Positions 8,442 through 17,501 of a stretch of DNA of 64,000 nt are shown here, piece by piece. Source of the stretch: Bosea sp. Tri-49 (GTDB taxonomy: Bacteria; Pseudomonadota; Alphaproteobacteria; Rhizobiales; Beijerinckiaceae). The position numbers and the translations under genes are program-made. Position 1 is the first letter of the stretch, and every line of letters starts with the position of its first letter. The stretch is taken from NCBI RefSeq assembly GCF_003952665.1, contig NZ_CP017946.1:3286001-3350000 (forward strand), given 5' to 3'. The notes under the pieces were generated by a model that was not told the DNA's origin, did no database searches, and worked only from the letters and a program-made list of their open reading frames with translations.

Positions 8442-10187
8442 ATGACGCTCGCAGCCCCCGCGGAATTTCGGCAGACCGGCATCCGCCCGGCGCTGCTGAA
8501 GCTCGCCTTGCCGTCGGGCCTTGGTCTGCCGGCGCTGGTGCTGCTCTGCGCGGCGCTGTTCGGCGCCCTGCCCTTCCTGCGGCTGCTCGCGGCCGCCTTC
8601 GCGCCTGGCTGGCAGTTCGCCCCAGAGGGCGCGCTGGCGGAGATCAGCAGCCGCGCCGCAGTCAACGCGACCCTGCACACCTTTGAGACGGCCGGGCTCT
8701 CGGCGCTCGGCGCGCTCGTGATCGGCGGGGCTGCGGCGATCCTGCTCGCCGTTACCGATGTCCGCGGCAAACGGCCCCTCGCCTTCGCGCTGGTCTTCTC
8801 GATGATGATCGCGCCGCAGGTGGCAGCGCTCGCCTTCCTCAGCCTGTTCGCACCGAATTCTTTCCTGCTCGGCCTTCTCGGGCTTTCGCCAGCGCCCGGC
8901 ACGCCCAACCCGCTGCTCGGGCGCGGCGGCATCATCCTGGTGATGGCACTGCATCATGCTCCGCTGGTGGCGATCACGCTCTGGACCGGCCTGCGCAGCG
9001 TGCCGCATGCGCTGGTCGAGGCGGCGCAGATGGAAGGCGCGGCACCTGCGACCATCGTCGGCCGCATCCTGCTGCCAGTGCTGCGGCCGCAGATCATTGC
9101 CGCGGCGCTGCTCGCCTTCGTCGCCGGCATCGGCAATTTCGGCATACCGGCGCTGCTCGGCCTGCCGGTGAACTATCTCACCCTGCCGACGCTGATCTAT
9201 CGCCGGCTGTCGAGCTTCGGCCCGGCGGGCCTGCCCGACGCTGCCGCGCTCTCGCTGCTGGTCGCGCTCGTCGCCGGCCTCGGCATCACCGCCGGCCTGC
9301 TCGCGACGCGGCGTGCCGGCGGCAAGGTCGAGATCGAGCGGCCGCTGCAGCCGTTCTGGCATCTCGGCGGCGCCCGCCCTGTCGTCGCCGCCGGGCTCTG
9401 GCTCCTGATCGCGCTCAAGCTCGGTCTGCCGCTGCTAGCACTAATCGGCGAGGCGCTGACGCCCGCGCTCGGCGTCGCGCTCACCTGGCAGAATCTGACC
9501 TTCGACAAGTTCGCCGAGGTCTTGCTGCGGCAGGACGTGACGGTGCGTGCCTTCCGCAACTCCCTCCTCTTCGCCGGCTCGGCCGCGATCATCCTGGCGC
9601 TGCTGTCGATCGCCTTCGCCTATGGGCTGGAGCGGCGGATGGGCAAGCTCCGGCGCGTGGTCGAGGTGGTGATCGAGCTGCCCTATGCCCTGCCTGGCGT
9701 CGTCCTCGCGATCGCCTGCATCCTGATGTTCCTGAAGCCATTGCCACTCATCGGGGTCAGCATCTACGCAACGCCATTCATCATCCTGTTCGCCTATATC
9801 GCCCGCTTCCTGCCATTGGCCTTGAAGGCGCCGGTAGCGGCGATGGCGCAGATCGAGGCGCATCACGAGGAAGCCGCCAAGCTCGACGGCGTCACGCTCT
9901 GGCAGATGCTGCGCTTCATCGTCGCGCCGATCCTGGCGCCGGCAGCTGCCGTCAGCGGGCTGATGGTCTTCCTCGTCGCCTTCAACGAACTCACGGTCTC
10001 GGCCCTGCTCTGGTCCTCGGGCACCGAGACGCTTGGCGTCGTGCTGTTCAGCCTGAAGGAAGCCGGCCTCGCCGGCGAGGCAGCGGCGGTGGCGATCAGC
10101 GCCTGCGTGGTGATCCTCGCCGTCATGCTCGGGCTCGACGCACTCGGCCGCAAGCTGCCGGCTAACATCCTGCCCTGGCGGATCTGA
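8442..10187 (+). CDS. ABC transporter permease, fused double-domain (FbpB type)
   Basis: A 581-residue permease made of two homologous halves of about 280 residues, each with roughly six transmembrane helices and its own EAA loop (EAAQMEGAAPATIVGRILLPVLRP around 190-210; EEAAKLDGVTLWQMLRFIVAP around 475-495). This tandem layout is typical of FbpB/iron and phosphonate permeases. It pairs with the binding protein 30 bases upstream. The cognate ATPase is not encoded next to it: the following gene is a GGDEF protein on the same strand after 184 bases. No clear ribosome binding site precedes ATG 8442. Confidence 0.9.
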   Translation: MTLAAPAEFRQTGIRPALLKLALPSGLGLPALVLLCAALFGALPFLRLLAAAFAPGWQFAPEGALAEISSRAAVNATLHTFETAGLSALGALVIGGAAAILLAVTDVRGKRPLAFALVFSMMIAPQVAALAFLSLFAPNSFLLGLLGLSPAPGTPNPLLGRGGIILVMALHHAPLVAITLWTGLRSVPHALVEAAQMEGAAPATIVGRILLPVLRPQIIAAALLAFVAGIGNFGIPALLGLPVNYLTLPTLIYRRLSSFGPAGLPDAAALSLLVALVAGLGITAGLLATRRAGGKVEIERPLQPFWHLGGARPVVAAGLWLLIALKLGLPLLALIGEALTPALGVALTWQNLTFDKFAEVLLRQDVTVRAFRNSLLFAGSAAIILALLSIAFAYGLERRMGKLRRVVEVVIELPYALPGVVLAIACILMFLKPLPLIGVSIYATPFIILFAYIARFLPLALKAPVAAMAQIEAHHEEAAKLDGVTLWQMLRFIVAPILAPAAAVSGLMVFLVAFNELTVSALLWSSGTETLGVVLFSLKEAGLAGEAAAVAISACVVILAVMLGLDALGRKLPANILPWRI

Positions 10188-10371
10188 GCGGCCCCCCTCC
10201 CGCCGTGCCAATAAGCCCTCCTTATCGGCCGTGGACGGCAGGGGCTTAGTTAAACCCAAATTAACGTTGCGGCAGGATGGTCTGCCGCATGGAGTTCGCC
10301 TTTCCATCGCGAAGCAGAGCTCGAAACCTGCCGCATACCCTGCCGGCACCGACCAGGGACTCGTGAGCTCA

Positions 10372-11676
10372 ATGGCCTATCGCGCCACCGGACGCCGTCA
10401 GAGCGAACCCATCGCCGAAGAGCTCAAGGTCCTTCTCGTCGAGGATTCGCGGACCTATGCGCTGGCGCTGTCGCGCCGCCTCGAGGCCGAGCTTCAGCTG
10501 CCCATCGTCGTCTGCCAGTCGCTCAACGAGCTGCACGAGGTCGTCACCGAAGACCGCGCGGCCTTCACTCTGGCCGTGGTCGATCTCAATCTGCCCGACG
10601 CCCCACGCGGAGAGGCGATCGACTTCACCGTCCAGCGCCGCATCCCGACGATCGTCCACACTGCCAGCTTCGACCTCGAGACGCGCAACCGGATCATGGA
10701 GCGCGACGTCATCGACTATGTCCCGAAGGACAGCGCTTTCACACTCGAGACCGTGGTCGCGACTGCCAGGCGCGCGCTCAGCAACCGGCAGACCCGCATT
10801 CTCGTCGTCGACGACACCGCAGCGACCCGCAAGTTGCTCACCCATATGCTGAAGGTGCAGCAGTACCAGGTGATCGAGGCGGAGTCCGGGGATGAGGCGC
10901 TGGCGCTGATCCAGGACAATCCCGACATCCGGCTGGTCGTGAGCGACTACTACATGCCGGAGATGGACGGCTACGAACTGACGCGCCGCATCCGCCGCCA
11001 GTTCGCCTCGGACCGGCTGCGGCTAATCGGCGTCTCGTCCTCCAGCGACCGCATGGTGTCCGTTGGTTTCCTCAAGGCGGGCGCCAATGACTTCATCTCG
11101 ATGCCCTTCATTCCCGAAGAGCTGCAATGCCGGATTGCGAGCAATGTCGAGACGCTGGAGCAGATCGAACAGCTGCATAACCTCGCCTCGCGCGATGCCC
11201 TGACCGGCCTGTTCAATCGCCGTTATTTCTTCGAGAGTGCCGAGAAGCTGATTGCCGAAGCGCGCGCGAAAAATCTGCCAAGCGCCATCGCCATCCTCGA
11301 TATCGACGACTTCAAGCATCTGAACGACAGCCACGGCCATGATTTCGGCGATCAGGCGCTGGCCAAGGTGGCGCGCTACCTCGCCCAATCGGTCGAGGGC
11401 GCCGGCCATCTGCTCGCCCGGATCGGCGGCGAGGAGTTCGCCATCCTATTCCCGGGCCTGAACACCAAGGCGGCGCTGCGTCTCAGCGATCACATCCGCC
11501 TCGACCTCTCGCACGAGACATTGCTGGTCGACGATCAGCAGATCACGCTGACGGTCTCGATCGGCGTCGCCGAGATCAGTGGGCAGGGTAGCCTGGACCA
11601 ATACCTCATCGCGGCCGACCGCGCGCTCTATGCGGCCAAGCACGAGGGGCGCAACTGCGTCCGCGTCGCGGCCTAA
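10372..11676 (+). CDS. REC-REC-GGDEF response regulator, diguanylate cyclase (PleD-like)
   Basis: A protein of about 434 residues: receiver domain 1 (residues about 18-133, with LLVEDS and VVDLNLPD), receiver domain 2 (about 143-260, ILVVDD, phospho-acceptor in SDYYMPEMDG), then a GGDEF domain ending in RIGGEEFAILFP. The GGEEF signature is catalytic, so c-di-GMP synthesis is expected. The RxxD product-inhibition site five residues before GGEEF is absent (GAGH there). ATG 10372 is preferred over earlier in-frame starts because the first receiver strand follows at normal spacing; the ribosome site is weak. No partner kinase is adjacent. It converges with the LysR gene. Confidence 0.92.
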   Translation: MAYRATGRRQSEPIAEELKVLLVEDSRTYALALSRRLEAELQLPIVVCQSLNELHEVVTEDRAAFTLAVVDLNLPDAPRGEAIDFTVQRRIPTIVHTASFDLETRNRIMERDVIDYVPKDSAFTLETVVATARRALSNRQTRILVVDDTAATRKLLTHMLKVQQYQVIEAESGDEALALIQDNPDIRLVVSDYYMPEMDGYELTRRIRRQFASDRLRLIGVSSSSDRMVSVGFLKAGANDFISMPFIPEELQCRIASNVETLEQIEQLHNLASRDALTGLFNRRYFFESAEKLIAEARAKNLPSAIAILDIDDFKHLNDSHGHDFGDQALAKVARYLAQSVEGAGHLLARIGGEEFAILFPGLNTKAALRLSDHIRLDLSHETLLVDDQQITLTVSIGVAEISGQGSLDQYLIAADRALYAAKHEGRNCVRVAA

Positions 11677-11686
11677 GCGCGGAGCT

Positions 11687-12625
11687 TCAACCGGCGGCAG
11701 CCAGGCGCGGACCTCCTGCAGCCGCCAACTCACCCATCAGCAGCGCGCGATTGGCCTTCGACTCGCGCACGATGAAATCGACGACCGCCCGGACCCGGGC
11801 GACGTCCTTGAGATCGGCGTGGACGAGCAGCCAGAAGGAGCGCGTGATCGAGACGCTATCCGGCAGAACGGGGACGAGCCGGGGCTCGTCGACCGCCATG
11901 AAGTGATGGATCACGCCGATGCCGGCGCCGGCGGCCACGGCATTCATCTGCGCCAGCACGCTGGAGCTCTGGATCTGCGCGCGCAGACCCTTGGCGACCT
12001 CGTCGAGATAGTCGAGCTCGGGCGTGAAGATCAGGTCGTCGATATAGCCGACGATGCGGTGGCTGAAGAGATCTTCCGCCGCCGCGACCTTCGGCATCGC
12101 ATCGAGGTAATCCTGCGAGGCGTAGAGGCCGAGGCGGTAATCGCAGAGCTTGCGGGCGACAACCTTGCCCTCTTTGGGCGGAGCGAGCGTGATCGCGACA
12201 TCCGCCTCGCGCTTCGACAGCGAGAGCAGGCGCGGCATGGCGATGAGCTGGAGCTCGAGCCCCGGATAAGCCTTGCCGAGGCCGGCGAAGCGCGGCGCCA
12301 GGAAGGTCGAGCCAAAACCATCGGGCGCGCCGATCCGGACCGTGCCGGAGAGCGCCATGTCGGCGCCGCCGATCTCGCTCTGGATCGCCAGTGCCTCGGT
12401 TTCCATGCTCTCGGCCTTGGCCAACAGCTGCTCGCCATGGCCGGTCAGCGCGTAACCTTGCGGGCGCCGCTCGAACAGCTTGGCCTTGAGCGATTCCTCC
12501 AGCGAGGTGATGCGGCGCGAGACGGTGGCATGGTCGGCGCCAAGCCGGCGCGCCGCCGCAGTGAGCCGGCCGGAGCGGGCGACGGCGAGAAAGAAACGCA
12601 GGTCGTCCCAGTCGAACCGTTCCAT
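11687..12625 (-). CDS. LysR family transcriptional regulator
   Basis: A 312-residue LysR-type regulator: N-terminal winged helix (FDWDDLRFFLAVARSGRLTAAARRLGADHATVSRRITSLE, residues 4-43) and a C-terminal co-inducer domain. ATG 12625 is chosen because GGGAGGAG lies 7 bases upstream and the DNA-binding domain begins right after it. It is divergent from mmsA across 121 bases, the classic LysR layout, so it probably controls the valine-catabolism genes mmsA-acd-mmsB and itself. The effector, perhaps a branched-chain intermediate, is inferred from context only. Confidence 0.92.
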   Translation of the reverse strand: MERFDWDDLRFFLAVARSGRLTAAARRLGADHATVSRRITSLEESLKAKLFERRPQGYALTGHGEQLLAKAESMETEALAIQSEIGGADMALSGTVRIGAPDGFGSTFLAPRFAGLGKAYPGLELQLIAMPRLLSLSKREADVAITLAPPKEGKVVARKLCDYRLGLYASQDYLDAMPKVAAAEDLFSHRIVGYIDDLIFTPELDYLDEVAKGLRAQIQSSSVLAQMNAVAAGAGIGVIHHFMAVDEPRLVPVLPDSVSITRSFWLLVHADLKDVARVRAVVDFIVRESKANRALLMGELAAAGGPRLAAAG

Positions 12626-12645
12626 GGCGCTCCTCCCGTATCTGT

Positions 12646-12692
12646 GTTTTTGCACGACTTTGGCCGATATCTGCCTATAGCCGTGCGCAAAC
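12646..12692. promoter_or_regulatory. Candidate LysR-regulator binding region
   Basis: Imperfect inverted repeat GTTTTTGCACG (12646-12656) and CGTGCGCAAAC (12682-12692), matching at 9 of 11 positions around a 25-base spacer, between the divergent LysR and mmsA genes. The wide spacing could represent two half-operators for a LysR tetramer. The mmsA ribosome site (GGGGAGG) follows at about 12735. Confidence 0.4.
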
Positions 12693-12746
12693 GATAATGA
12701 TAGGGGTAGCTCCAATCAGCGTCACACGACTTTAGGGGAGGATGCC

Positions 12747-14243
12747 ATGCGTCAGATCGGTCACTTCATCGGCGGCAAGCACGTCGCAGGCACCTCGGGC
12801 CGCACGGCCGATGTCTACCAGCCGATGGACGGCTCGGTGATCGGCAAGGTCGCGCTCGCCTCGCAGCAGGAACTGCGCGCCGCGGTCGAGAACGCGCTCG
12901 AAGCCCAGCCGAAATGGGCGGCGGTCAATCCGCAGCGCCGCGCCCGCGTGCTGATGAAGTTCCTCGACCTGATCGCGCAGAACAATGACGAGCTCGCCGA
13001 GCTGCTCGCCCGCGAGCACGGCAAGACCATTCCCGACGCCAAGGGCGACATCCAGCGCGGCGTCGAGGTCGTCGAATTCTCGCTCGGTGTGCCCAACCTG
13101 ATGAAGGGCGAGTTCACCGACGGCGCCGGCCCTGGCATCGACATCTATTCGCTGCGCCAGCCGCTCGGCGTCGTCGCTGGCATCACCCCGTTCAACTTCC
13201 CCGCGATGATCCCGCTCTGGAAGCTCGGCCCCGCCATCGCCTGCGGCAACGCCTTCATCCTGAAGCCGTCCGAGCGCGATCCCGGCGTGCCGATGCGCCT
13301 CGCCGAGCTCTTCATCGAAGCGGGCGGCCCTCCCGGCATCCTCAACGTCGTCAACGGCGACAAGGAGGCGGTCGACGCCATCCTCGACGACCATGACATC
13401 AAGGCGGTCGGCTTCGTCGGCTCGACCCCGATCGCCGAGTATATCTACGCCCGCGGCTGCGCCAATGGTAAGCGCGTGCAGTGCTTCGGCGGCGCCAAGA
13501 ACCACATGATCATCATGCCCGACGCCGACATGGACCAGGCGGTCGACGCGCTGATCGGCGCCGGCTACGGCTCGGCCGGCGAGCGCTGCATGGCGATCTC
13601 GGTCGCGGTTCCGGTCGGCAAGGCCACCGCCGACGAGCTGGTCAAGCGGCTGATCCCCCGCGTCGAGAGCCTGAAGATCGGCCCCTCGACCGACACCGCC
13701 GCGGATTACGGTCCGGTCGTGACCAAGGCGGCGATGGAGAAGATCAAGTCCTATGTCGATATCGGCATTGGCGAAGGCGCCAAGCTCGTCGTCGACGGCC
13801 GCGACTTCAAGATGCAGGGCTACGAGAACGGCTTCTATGTCGGCGGCTGCCTGTTCGACAACGTCACCAAGGACATGCGCATCTACAAGGAGGAGATCTT
13901 CGGGCCCGTGCTCTCCGTGCTGCGGACCGAGAGCTATGACGAGGCGCTGAAGCTGACCAACGACCACGAATACGGTAATGGGACCGCGATCTACACCCGC
14001 GACGGCGATGCGGCGCGCGACTTCGCTTCGAAGGTCCAGGTCGGCATGGTCGGCATCAACGTGCCGATCCCGGTTCCGCTGGCCTACTACACCTTCGGCG
14101 GCTGGAAGCGCTCGGTCTTCGGCGATCTCAACCAGCACGGCCCGGACTCGATCCGGTTCTACACCAAGACCAAGACGGTCACGGCGCGCTGGCCCTCCGG
14201 CATCAAGGACGGCGCCAGCTTCGTCATCCCGACGATGGGTTGA
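12747..14243 (+). CDS. mmsA: CoA-acylating methylmalonate-semialdehyde dehydrogenase
   Basis: A 498-residue aldehyde-dehydrogenase superfamily enzyme of the MmsA type, which converts methylmalonate semialdehyde to propionyl-CoA in valine (and thymine) breakdown. Seen: the N-terminal [13 protein letters not shown]-binding [14 protein letters not shown] and [13 protein letters not shown], catalytic Cys in [10 protein letters not shown] (about residue 284), and the C-terminal [14 protein letters not shown] that marks MmsA. The glutamate found as general base in non-acylating ALDHs is replaced in the GGAKNH segment, as expected for CoA-acylating members. It is followed by acyl-CoA dehydrogenase and mmsB and is divergent from a LysR regulator. 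Confidence 0.96.
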   Translation: MRQIGHFIGGKHVAGTSGRTADVYQPMDGSVIGKVALASQQELRAAVENALEAQPKWAAVNPQRRARVLMKFLDLIAQNNDELAELLAREHGKTIPDAKGDIQRGVEVVEFSLGVPNLMKGEFTDGAGPGIDIYSLRQPLGVVAGITPFNFPAMIPLWKLGPAIACGNAFILKPSERDPGVPMRLAELFIEAGGPPGILNVVNGDKEAVDAILDDHDIKAVGFVGSTPIAEYIYARGCANGKRVQCFGGAKNHMIIMPDADMDQAVDALIGAGYGSAGERCMAISVAVPVGKATADELVKRLIPRVESLKIGPSTDTAADYGPVVTKAAMEKIKSYVDIGIGEGAKLVVDGRDFKMQGYENGFYVGGCLFDNVTKDMRIYKEEIFGPVLSVLRTESYDEALKLTNDHEYGNGTAIYTRDGDAARDFASKVQVGMVGINVPIPVPLAYYTFGGWKRSVFGDLNQHGPDSIRFYTKTKTVTARWPSGIKDGASFVIPTMG

Positions 14244-14268
14244 GGCCGACGGCGAAGGAGATCAGGGC

Positions 14269-15417
14269 ATGTTCTCCCTCACCGAAGACCAGATCGCCAT
14301 CCGCGACATGGCCCAGGGTTTCGCAACCGAAACCCTGGCGCCCCATGCCGTGCGCTGGGACGAGGAAAAGCATTTCCCGGTCGAGGAAATGCGCCAGGCC
14401 GCCGCGCTCGGCATGGGCGGCATCTATATCCGCGACGATGTCGGCGGCTCCGGTCTGACGCGCCTCGACGCGGCAGTGATCTTCGAGGCGCTCTCGACCG
14501 CCTGCCCGACGGTCGCCGCCTATATCTCGATCCACAACATGTGCGCCTGGATGATCGACCGCTACGGCGCGGACGAGCAGCGACAGAAGTTTCTGCCGAA
14601 GCTCTGCAGCATGGAGCATCTCGCGAGCTATTGCCTGACCGAGCCGGGCGCCGGCTCCGACGCCGCCGCGCTGAAGACCAAGGCAGTGCTCGACGGCGAT
14701 CATTACGTGCTCGACGGCCAGAAGCAGTTCATTTCGGGCGCCGGCGTCGCCGACGTCTACGTGGTGATGGTCCGCACCGGCGAGGCCGGCCCGTCGGGCA
14801 TTTCGACCATCGTCGTCGAGAAGGGCACGCCCGGCCTCTCCTTCGGCGCCAACGAGAAGAAGATGGGCTGGAACGCCCAGCCGACGCGCGCCGTGATCTT
14901 CGAGAACTGCCGCGTGCCGGCCGCCAACCGAATCGGCCCGGAAGGTATCGGCTTCAAGATCGCCATGGCCGGGCTCGACGGCGGGCGACTCAATATCGGC
15001 GCCTGCTCGATCGGCGGGGCACAGGGCGCGCTCGACAAGGCGCTCGGCTATGCCCAGGAGCGCAAGGCCTTCGGCAATCGCATCGCCGATTTCCAGGCAC
15101 TGCAGTTCAAGCTCGCCGACATGGCGACAGAGTTGGAAGCGGCGCGGACCTTCCTCTGGCGCGCGGCGGCGGCACTCGACGAGAAGACGCCGGATGCGAC
15201 CAAGCTCTGCGCCATGGCCAAAAGGGTCGCGACCGACACCGGCTTCGAGGTCGCCAACCAGGCGCTGCAGATCCATGGCGGCTATGGCTATCTTGCCGAC
15301 TACGGCATCGAGAAGATCGTCCGCGACCTCCGGGTCCACCAGATCCTCGAGGGGACCAACGAGGTGATGCGGATGATCGTGGCGCGCTCGCTGGTTGGTC
15401 GCGCCAAGGGGAATTGA
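14269..15417 (+). CDS. Acyl-CoA dehydrogenase, probable isobutyryl-CoA dehydrogenase
   Basis: A 382-residue flavoprotein of the acyl-CoA dehydrogenase family. Seen: [19 protein letters not shown] and [14 protein letters not shown] (FAD/acyl pocket), [13 protein letters not shown], and the C-terminal [23 protein letters not shown] followed by [10 protein letters not shown], whose Glu is at the catalytic-base position. ATG 14269 has AAGGAG upstream. Its place between mmsA and mmsB points to isobutyryl-CoA dehydrogenase of the valine pathway. The acyl chain preference is inferred from this context, not from residues. Confidence 0.92.
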   Translation: MFSLTEDQIAIRDMAQGFATETLAPHAVRWDEEKHFPVEEMRQAAALGMGGIYIRDDVGGSGLTRLDAAVIFEALSTACPTVAAYISIHNMCAWMIDRYGADEQRQKFLPKLCSMEHLASYCLTEPGAGSDAAALKTKAVLDGDHYVLDGQKQFISGAGVADVYVVMVRTGEAGPSGISTIVVEKGTPGLSFGANEKKMGWNAQPTRAVIFENCRVPAANRIGPEGIGFKIAMAGLDGGRLNIGACSIGGAQGALDKALGYAQERKAFGNRIADFQALQFKLADMATELEAARTFLWRAAAALDEKTPDATKLCAMAKRVATDTGFEVANQALQIHGGYGYLADYGIEKIVRDLRVHQILEGTNEVMRMIVARSLVGRAKGN

Positions 15418-15426
15418 AGACGCATC

Positions 15427-15502
15427 GTCATTCTCGGGCGAAGCGAAGCGCAGACCCGATAATCTCCTCAAAGAGATGCTCGGGTCAGGCCCGAGCATGA
15501 CG
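15427..15502 (+). repeat. Dispersed palindromic repeat, GTCATTCTCGGGCGAAGCGA family
   Basis: Begins GTCATTCTCGGGCGAAGCGA, continues through AGACCCGA and ends with the hairpin GATGCTCGGGTC-AGGC-CCGAGCATGACG. A related copy in the opposite orientation lies at 53241-53347. It occupies the spacer between the acyl-CoA dehydrogenase and mmsB genes of one operon. Such elements are common in Hyphomicrobiales spacers. Confidence 0.8.
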
Positions 15503-15528
15503 CCAATGACAGCGGGAAGGACACGACC

Positions 15529-16416
15529 ATGAGCACCATCGCCTTCATCGGGCTCGGCAATATGGGCGGGCCGATGGCCGGCAATCTGGTCAAGGCCGGG
15601 CACAAGGTCTCCGCCTTCGACCTGTCGCAGGCCTCGAAGGATGCAGCTGCGGCGCTCGGCGTCGGCATCTCCGGCTCGGCCAAGGAAGCCGTCGCCGAGG
15701 CCGAGATCGTCGTCACCATGCTGCCGGCGGGCAAGCATGTGCTGGGGGTCTGGGCCGACATCCTCCCTGCGGTGAAGCCGGGCACGCTGCTGATCGATTC
15801 CTCGACCATCGATGTCGAGAGCGCCCGCAAGGCGCATGCGCTTGCCGCCGAGCGCGGCTGCCTCTCGCTCGATGCGCCGGTCTCCGGCGGCGTCGGCGGC
15901 GCCCAGGGCGCGACCCTGACCTTTATGGTCGGCGGCAGCGCTGATGCTTTCAAGCGCGGCGAGCCGATCCTGTCGGGGATGGGCAAGAAGGTCGTGCATT
16001 GCGGCGACGCCGGCAACGGCCAGGCGGCCAAGATCTGCAACAACATGATCCTGGGCATCTCGATGATCGGCGTCTCGGAAGCCTTCGTGCTGGCCGAGAA
16101 GCTCGGCCTGTCGCATCAGGCGCTGTTCGACGTCGCCTCGACCTCCTCGGGCCAGTGCTGGTCGCTGACGACCTATTGCCCGGTGCCGGGGCCGGTGCCG
16201 ACCTCGCCGGCCAACAACGACTACAAGCCCGGCTTTGCCTCGGCGCTGATGCTGAAGGATCTGAAGCTCGCCCAGGAAGCGGCACAGGCGGCCGGAGCCT
16301 CGACCCCGCTCGGCGCCGCGGCGGCGCAGGTCTACGGAATGCACAATGCCTGGGGCGAAGGCGGCACCGACTTCTCCGGCATCATCCACCTGCTGCGCGG
16401 GCGCGGAAACACCTGA
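15529..16416 (+). CDS. mmsB: 3-hydroxyisobutyrate dehydrogenase
   Basis: A 295-residue beta-hydroxyacid dehydrogenase that oxidises 3-hydroxyisobutyrate to methylmalonate semialdehyde with NAD. Motifs: Rossmann FIGLGNMGGPMAGNLVKAGH at residues 6-25, substrate-binding DAPVSGGVGGA near 121, catalytic Lys in GNGQAAKICNN near 172, and GFASALMLKDLKLA near 245. It completes the valine-degradation trio with mmsA and the acyl-CoA dehydrogenase upstream. The 111-base gap before it carries a repeat element. Ends about 80 bases before nudC. Confidence 0.95.
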   Translation: MSTIAFIGLGNMGGPMAGNLVKAGHKVSAFDLSQASKDAAAALGVGISGSAKEAVAEAEIVVTMLPAGKHVLGVWADILPAVKPGTLLIDSSTIDVESARKAHALAAERGCLSLDAPVSGGVGGAQGATLTFMVGGSADAFKRGEPILSGMGKKVVHCGDAGNGQAAKICNNMILGISMIGVSEAFVLAEKLGLSHQALFDVASTSSGQCWSLTTYCPVPGPVPTSPANNDYKPGFASALMLKDLKLAQEAAQAAGASTPLGAAAAQVYGMHNAWGEGGTDFSGIIHLLRGRGNT

Positions 16417-16439
16417 GCGCCGGCGAACGTTCGCATACG

Positions 16440-16445
16440 TATAAT
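16440..16445 (+). promoter_or_regulatory. Candidate -10 box for nudC
   Basis: A perfect TATAAT 53 bases upstream of the nudC start in an otherwise G+C-rich spacer. No good -35 is present at 17 bases. An imperfect hairpin (CTTTCG...CGAAAG) lies between this box and the gene. Confidence 0.35.
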
Positions 16446-16497
16446 TCTGCTTTCGACCCCGTTCCGATCGGGACGAAAGCGGAGTAGGACGGGAGGC

Positions 16498-17454
16498 ATG
16501 AACGACGCCTCCCGCCGCAAAGAACGCTCAGCCCAGACCGGCTTCGCCACCAGCCCGCTCGACCGACGCGCCGATCTGCGCGACCGGGCGGACGAGGTCG
16601 CGGAATTGCGAGCTCGCAGCGACACACGCTTCACCATCGTCGCGGGCGAGACGCCGATCCTGCTGCGCAACGGCGCCGAGACCCAGACCGTCTGGTTCGA
16701 CGAGAGCGGCGCCGATGGGCTCGGCCCGGCGCTGGACGAGGTCTTCCTCGGGCTCGATCCGGATGGAGCGCCACGCTTTGGCCGGCTGATCGACCGCGAG
16801 CTGCTGGAAGGGTTGCGCGAGCAGGCGGTGCTCGTCGTCACCGACCTACGCAGCGTCGCGCTGAAGCGGCTGGTGCCGAAGGAGGAGCTCGGCCCGCTCG
16901 GCGAGGCCAAGGCCCTGCTCGACTGGCATGCGCGCCATCGTTGCTGCGCCCAGTGCGGTGCACCGACGAAGCTCGGCTCGGCCGGCTGGAAGCGGCAATG
17001 CGAGGCCTGCGGCGCGCAGCATTTCCCGCGTACCGATCCGGTCGTGATCATGCTGGCGGTGCGGGGCGACAACTGCCTGCTGGCGCGCCAGTCGCGCTTT
17101 GCGCCCGGCATGTATTCCTGCATCGCCGGCTTCGTCGAGCCGGGCGAGACCTTCGAGGATGCGGTCCGCCGCGAGACCTGGGAGGAAGCAGGCCTGCGCA
17201 CCGGTACCGTCCGCTACATCGCCTCGCAGCCCTGGCCCTTCCCGGGATCGCTGATGATCGGCTGCATCGCCGAAGCGCTGAACGACGACATCGTGCTCGA
17301 CGGCACCGAGCTCGAAGCCGGCCGCTGGTTCAGCCGCGCAGAGGCACTGCAGATGCTGGAGGGCAAGCATCCCGACGAGCTGTTCTGCCCGCCGCATATG
17401 GCGATCGCCAACACGATCCTGAAAGCGTGGGCGGTGGATGGCGAAGAGCCCTGA
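16498..17454 (+). CDS. nudC: NAD(+)/NADH diphosphatase, Nudix family
   Basis: A 318-residue NudC-type enzyme that splits NADH or NAD (and decaps NAD-RNA) to NMN(H) plus AMP. Seen: a zinc ribbon with two CxxC pairs (CAQCGAP and CEACGAQ, around residues 144-170), HFPRTDPVVIM, the Nudix box GFVEPGETFEDAVRRETWEEAG (about 211-232), and the NudC-specific SQPWPFPGSLMIG. GGGAGG lies just before the ATG. It is followed by an amidase gene after 47 bases. All catalytic glutamates are present. Confidence 0.96.
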   Translation: MNDASRRKERSAQTGFATSPLDRRADLRDRADEVAELRARSDTRFTIVAGETPILLRNGAETQTVWFDESGADGLGPALDEVFLGLDPDGAPRFGRLIDRELLEGLREQAVLVVTDLRSVALKRLVPKEELGPLGEAKALLDWHARHRCCAQCGAPTKLGSAGWKRQCEACGAQHFPRTDPVVIMLAVRGDNCLLARQSRFAPGMYSCIAGFVEPGETFEDAVRRETWEEAGLRTGTVRYIASQPWPFPGSLMIGCIAEALNDDIVLDGTELEAGRWFSRAEALQMLEGKHPDELFCPPHMAIANTILKAWAVDGEEP

Positions 17455-17501
17455 CGCACCCCGCGCTACCCGACGAACGAACAGCCTTTGCGGAGCCCTG
17501 G

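Noticed and set aside
7347..9362. Long minus-strand frame (671 codons) opposite the second importer
   Set aside because: Antisense shadow of the binding protein and permease; composition is Arg/Gln/Asp-rich and no motif is present.
14224..16389. Long minus-strand frame (721 codons) opposite the acyl-CoA dehydrogenase and mmsB
   Set aside because: Antisense shadow with composition typical of reverse-strand reading of G+C-rich genes; the plus-strand genes have full family motifs.
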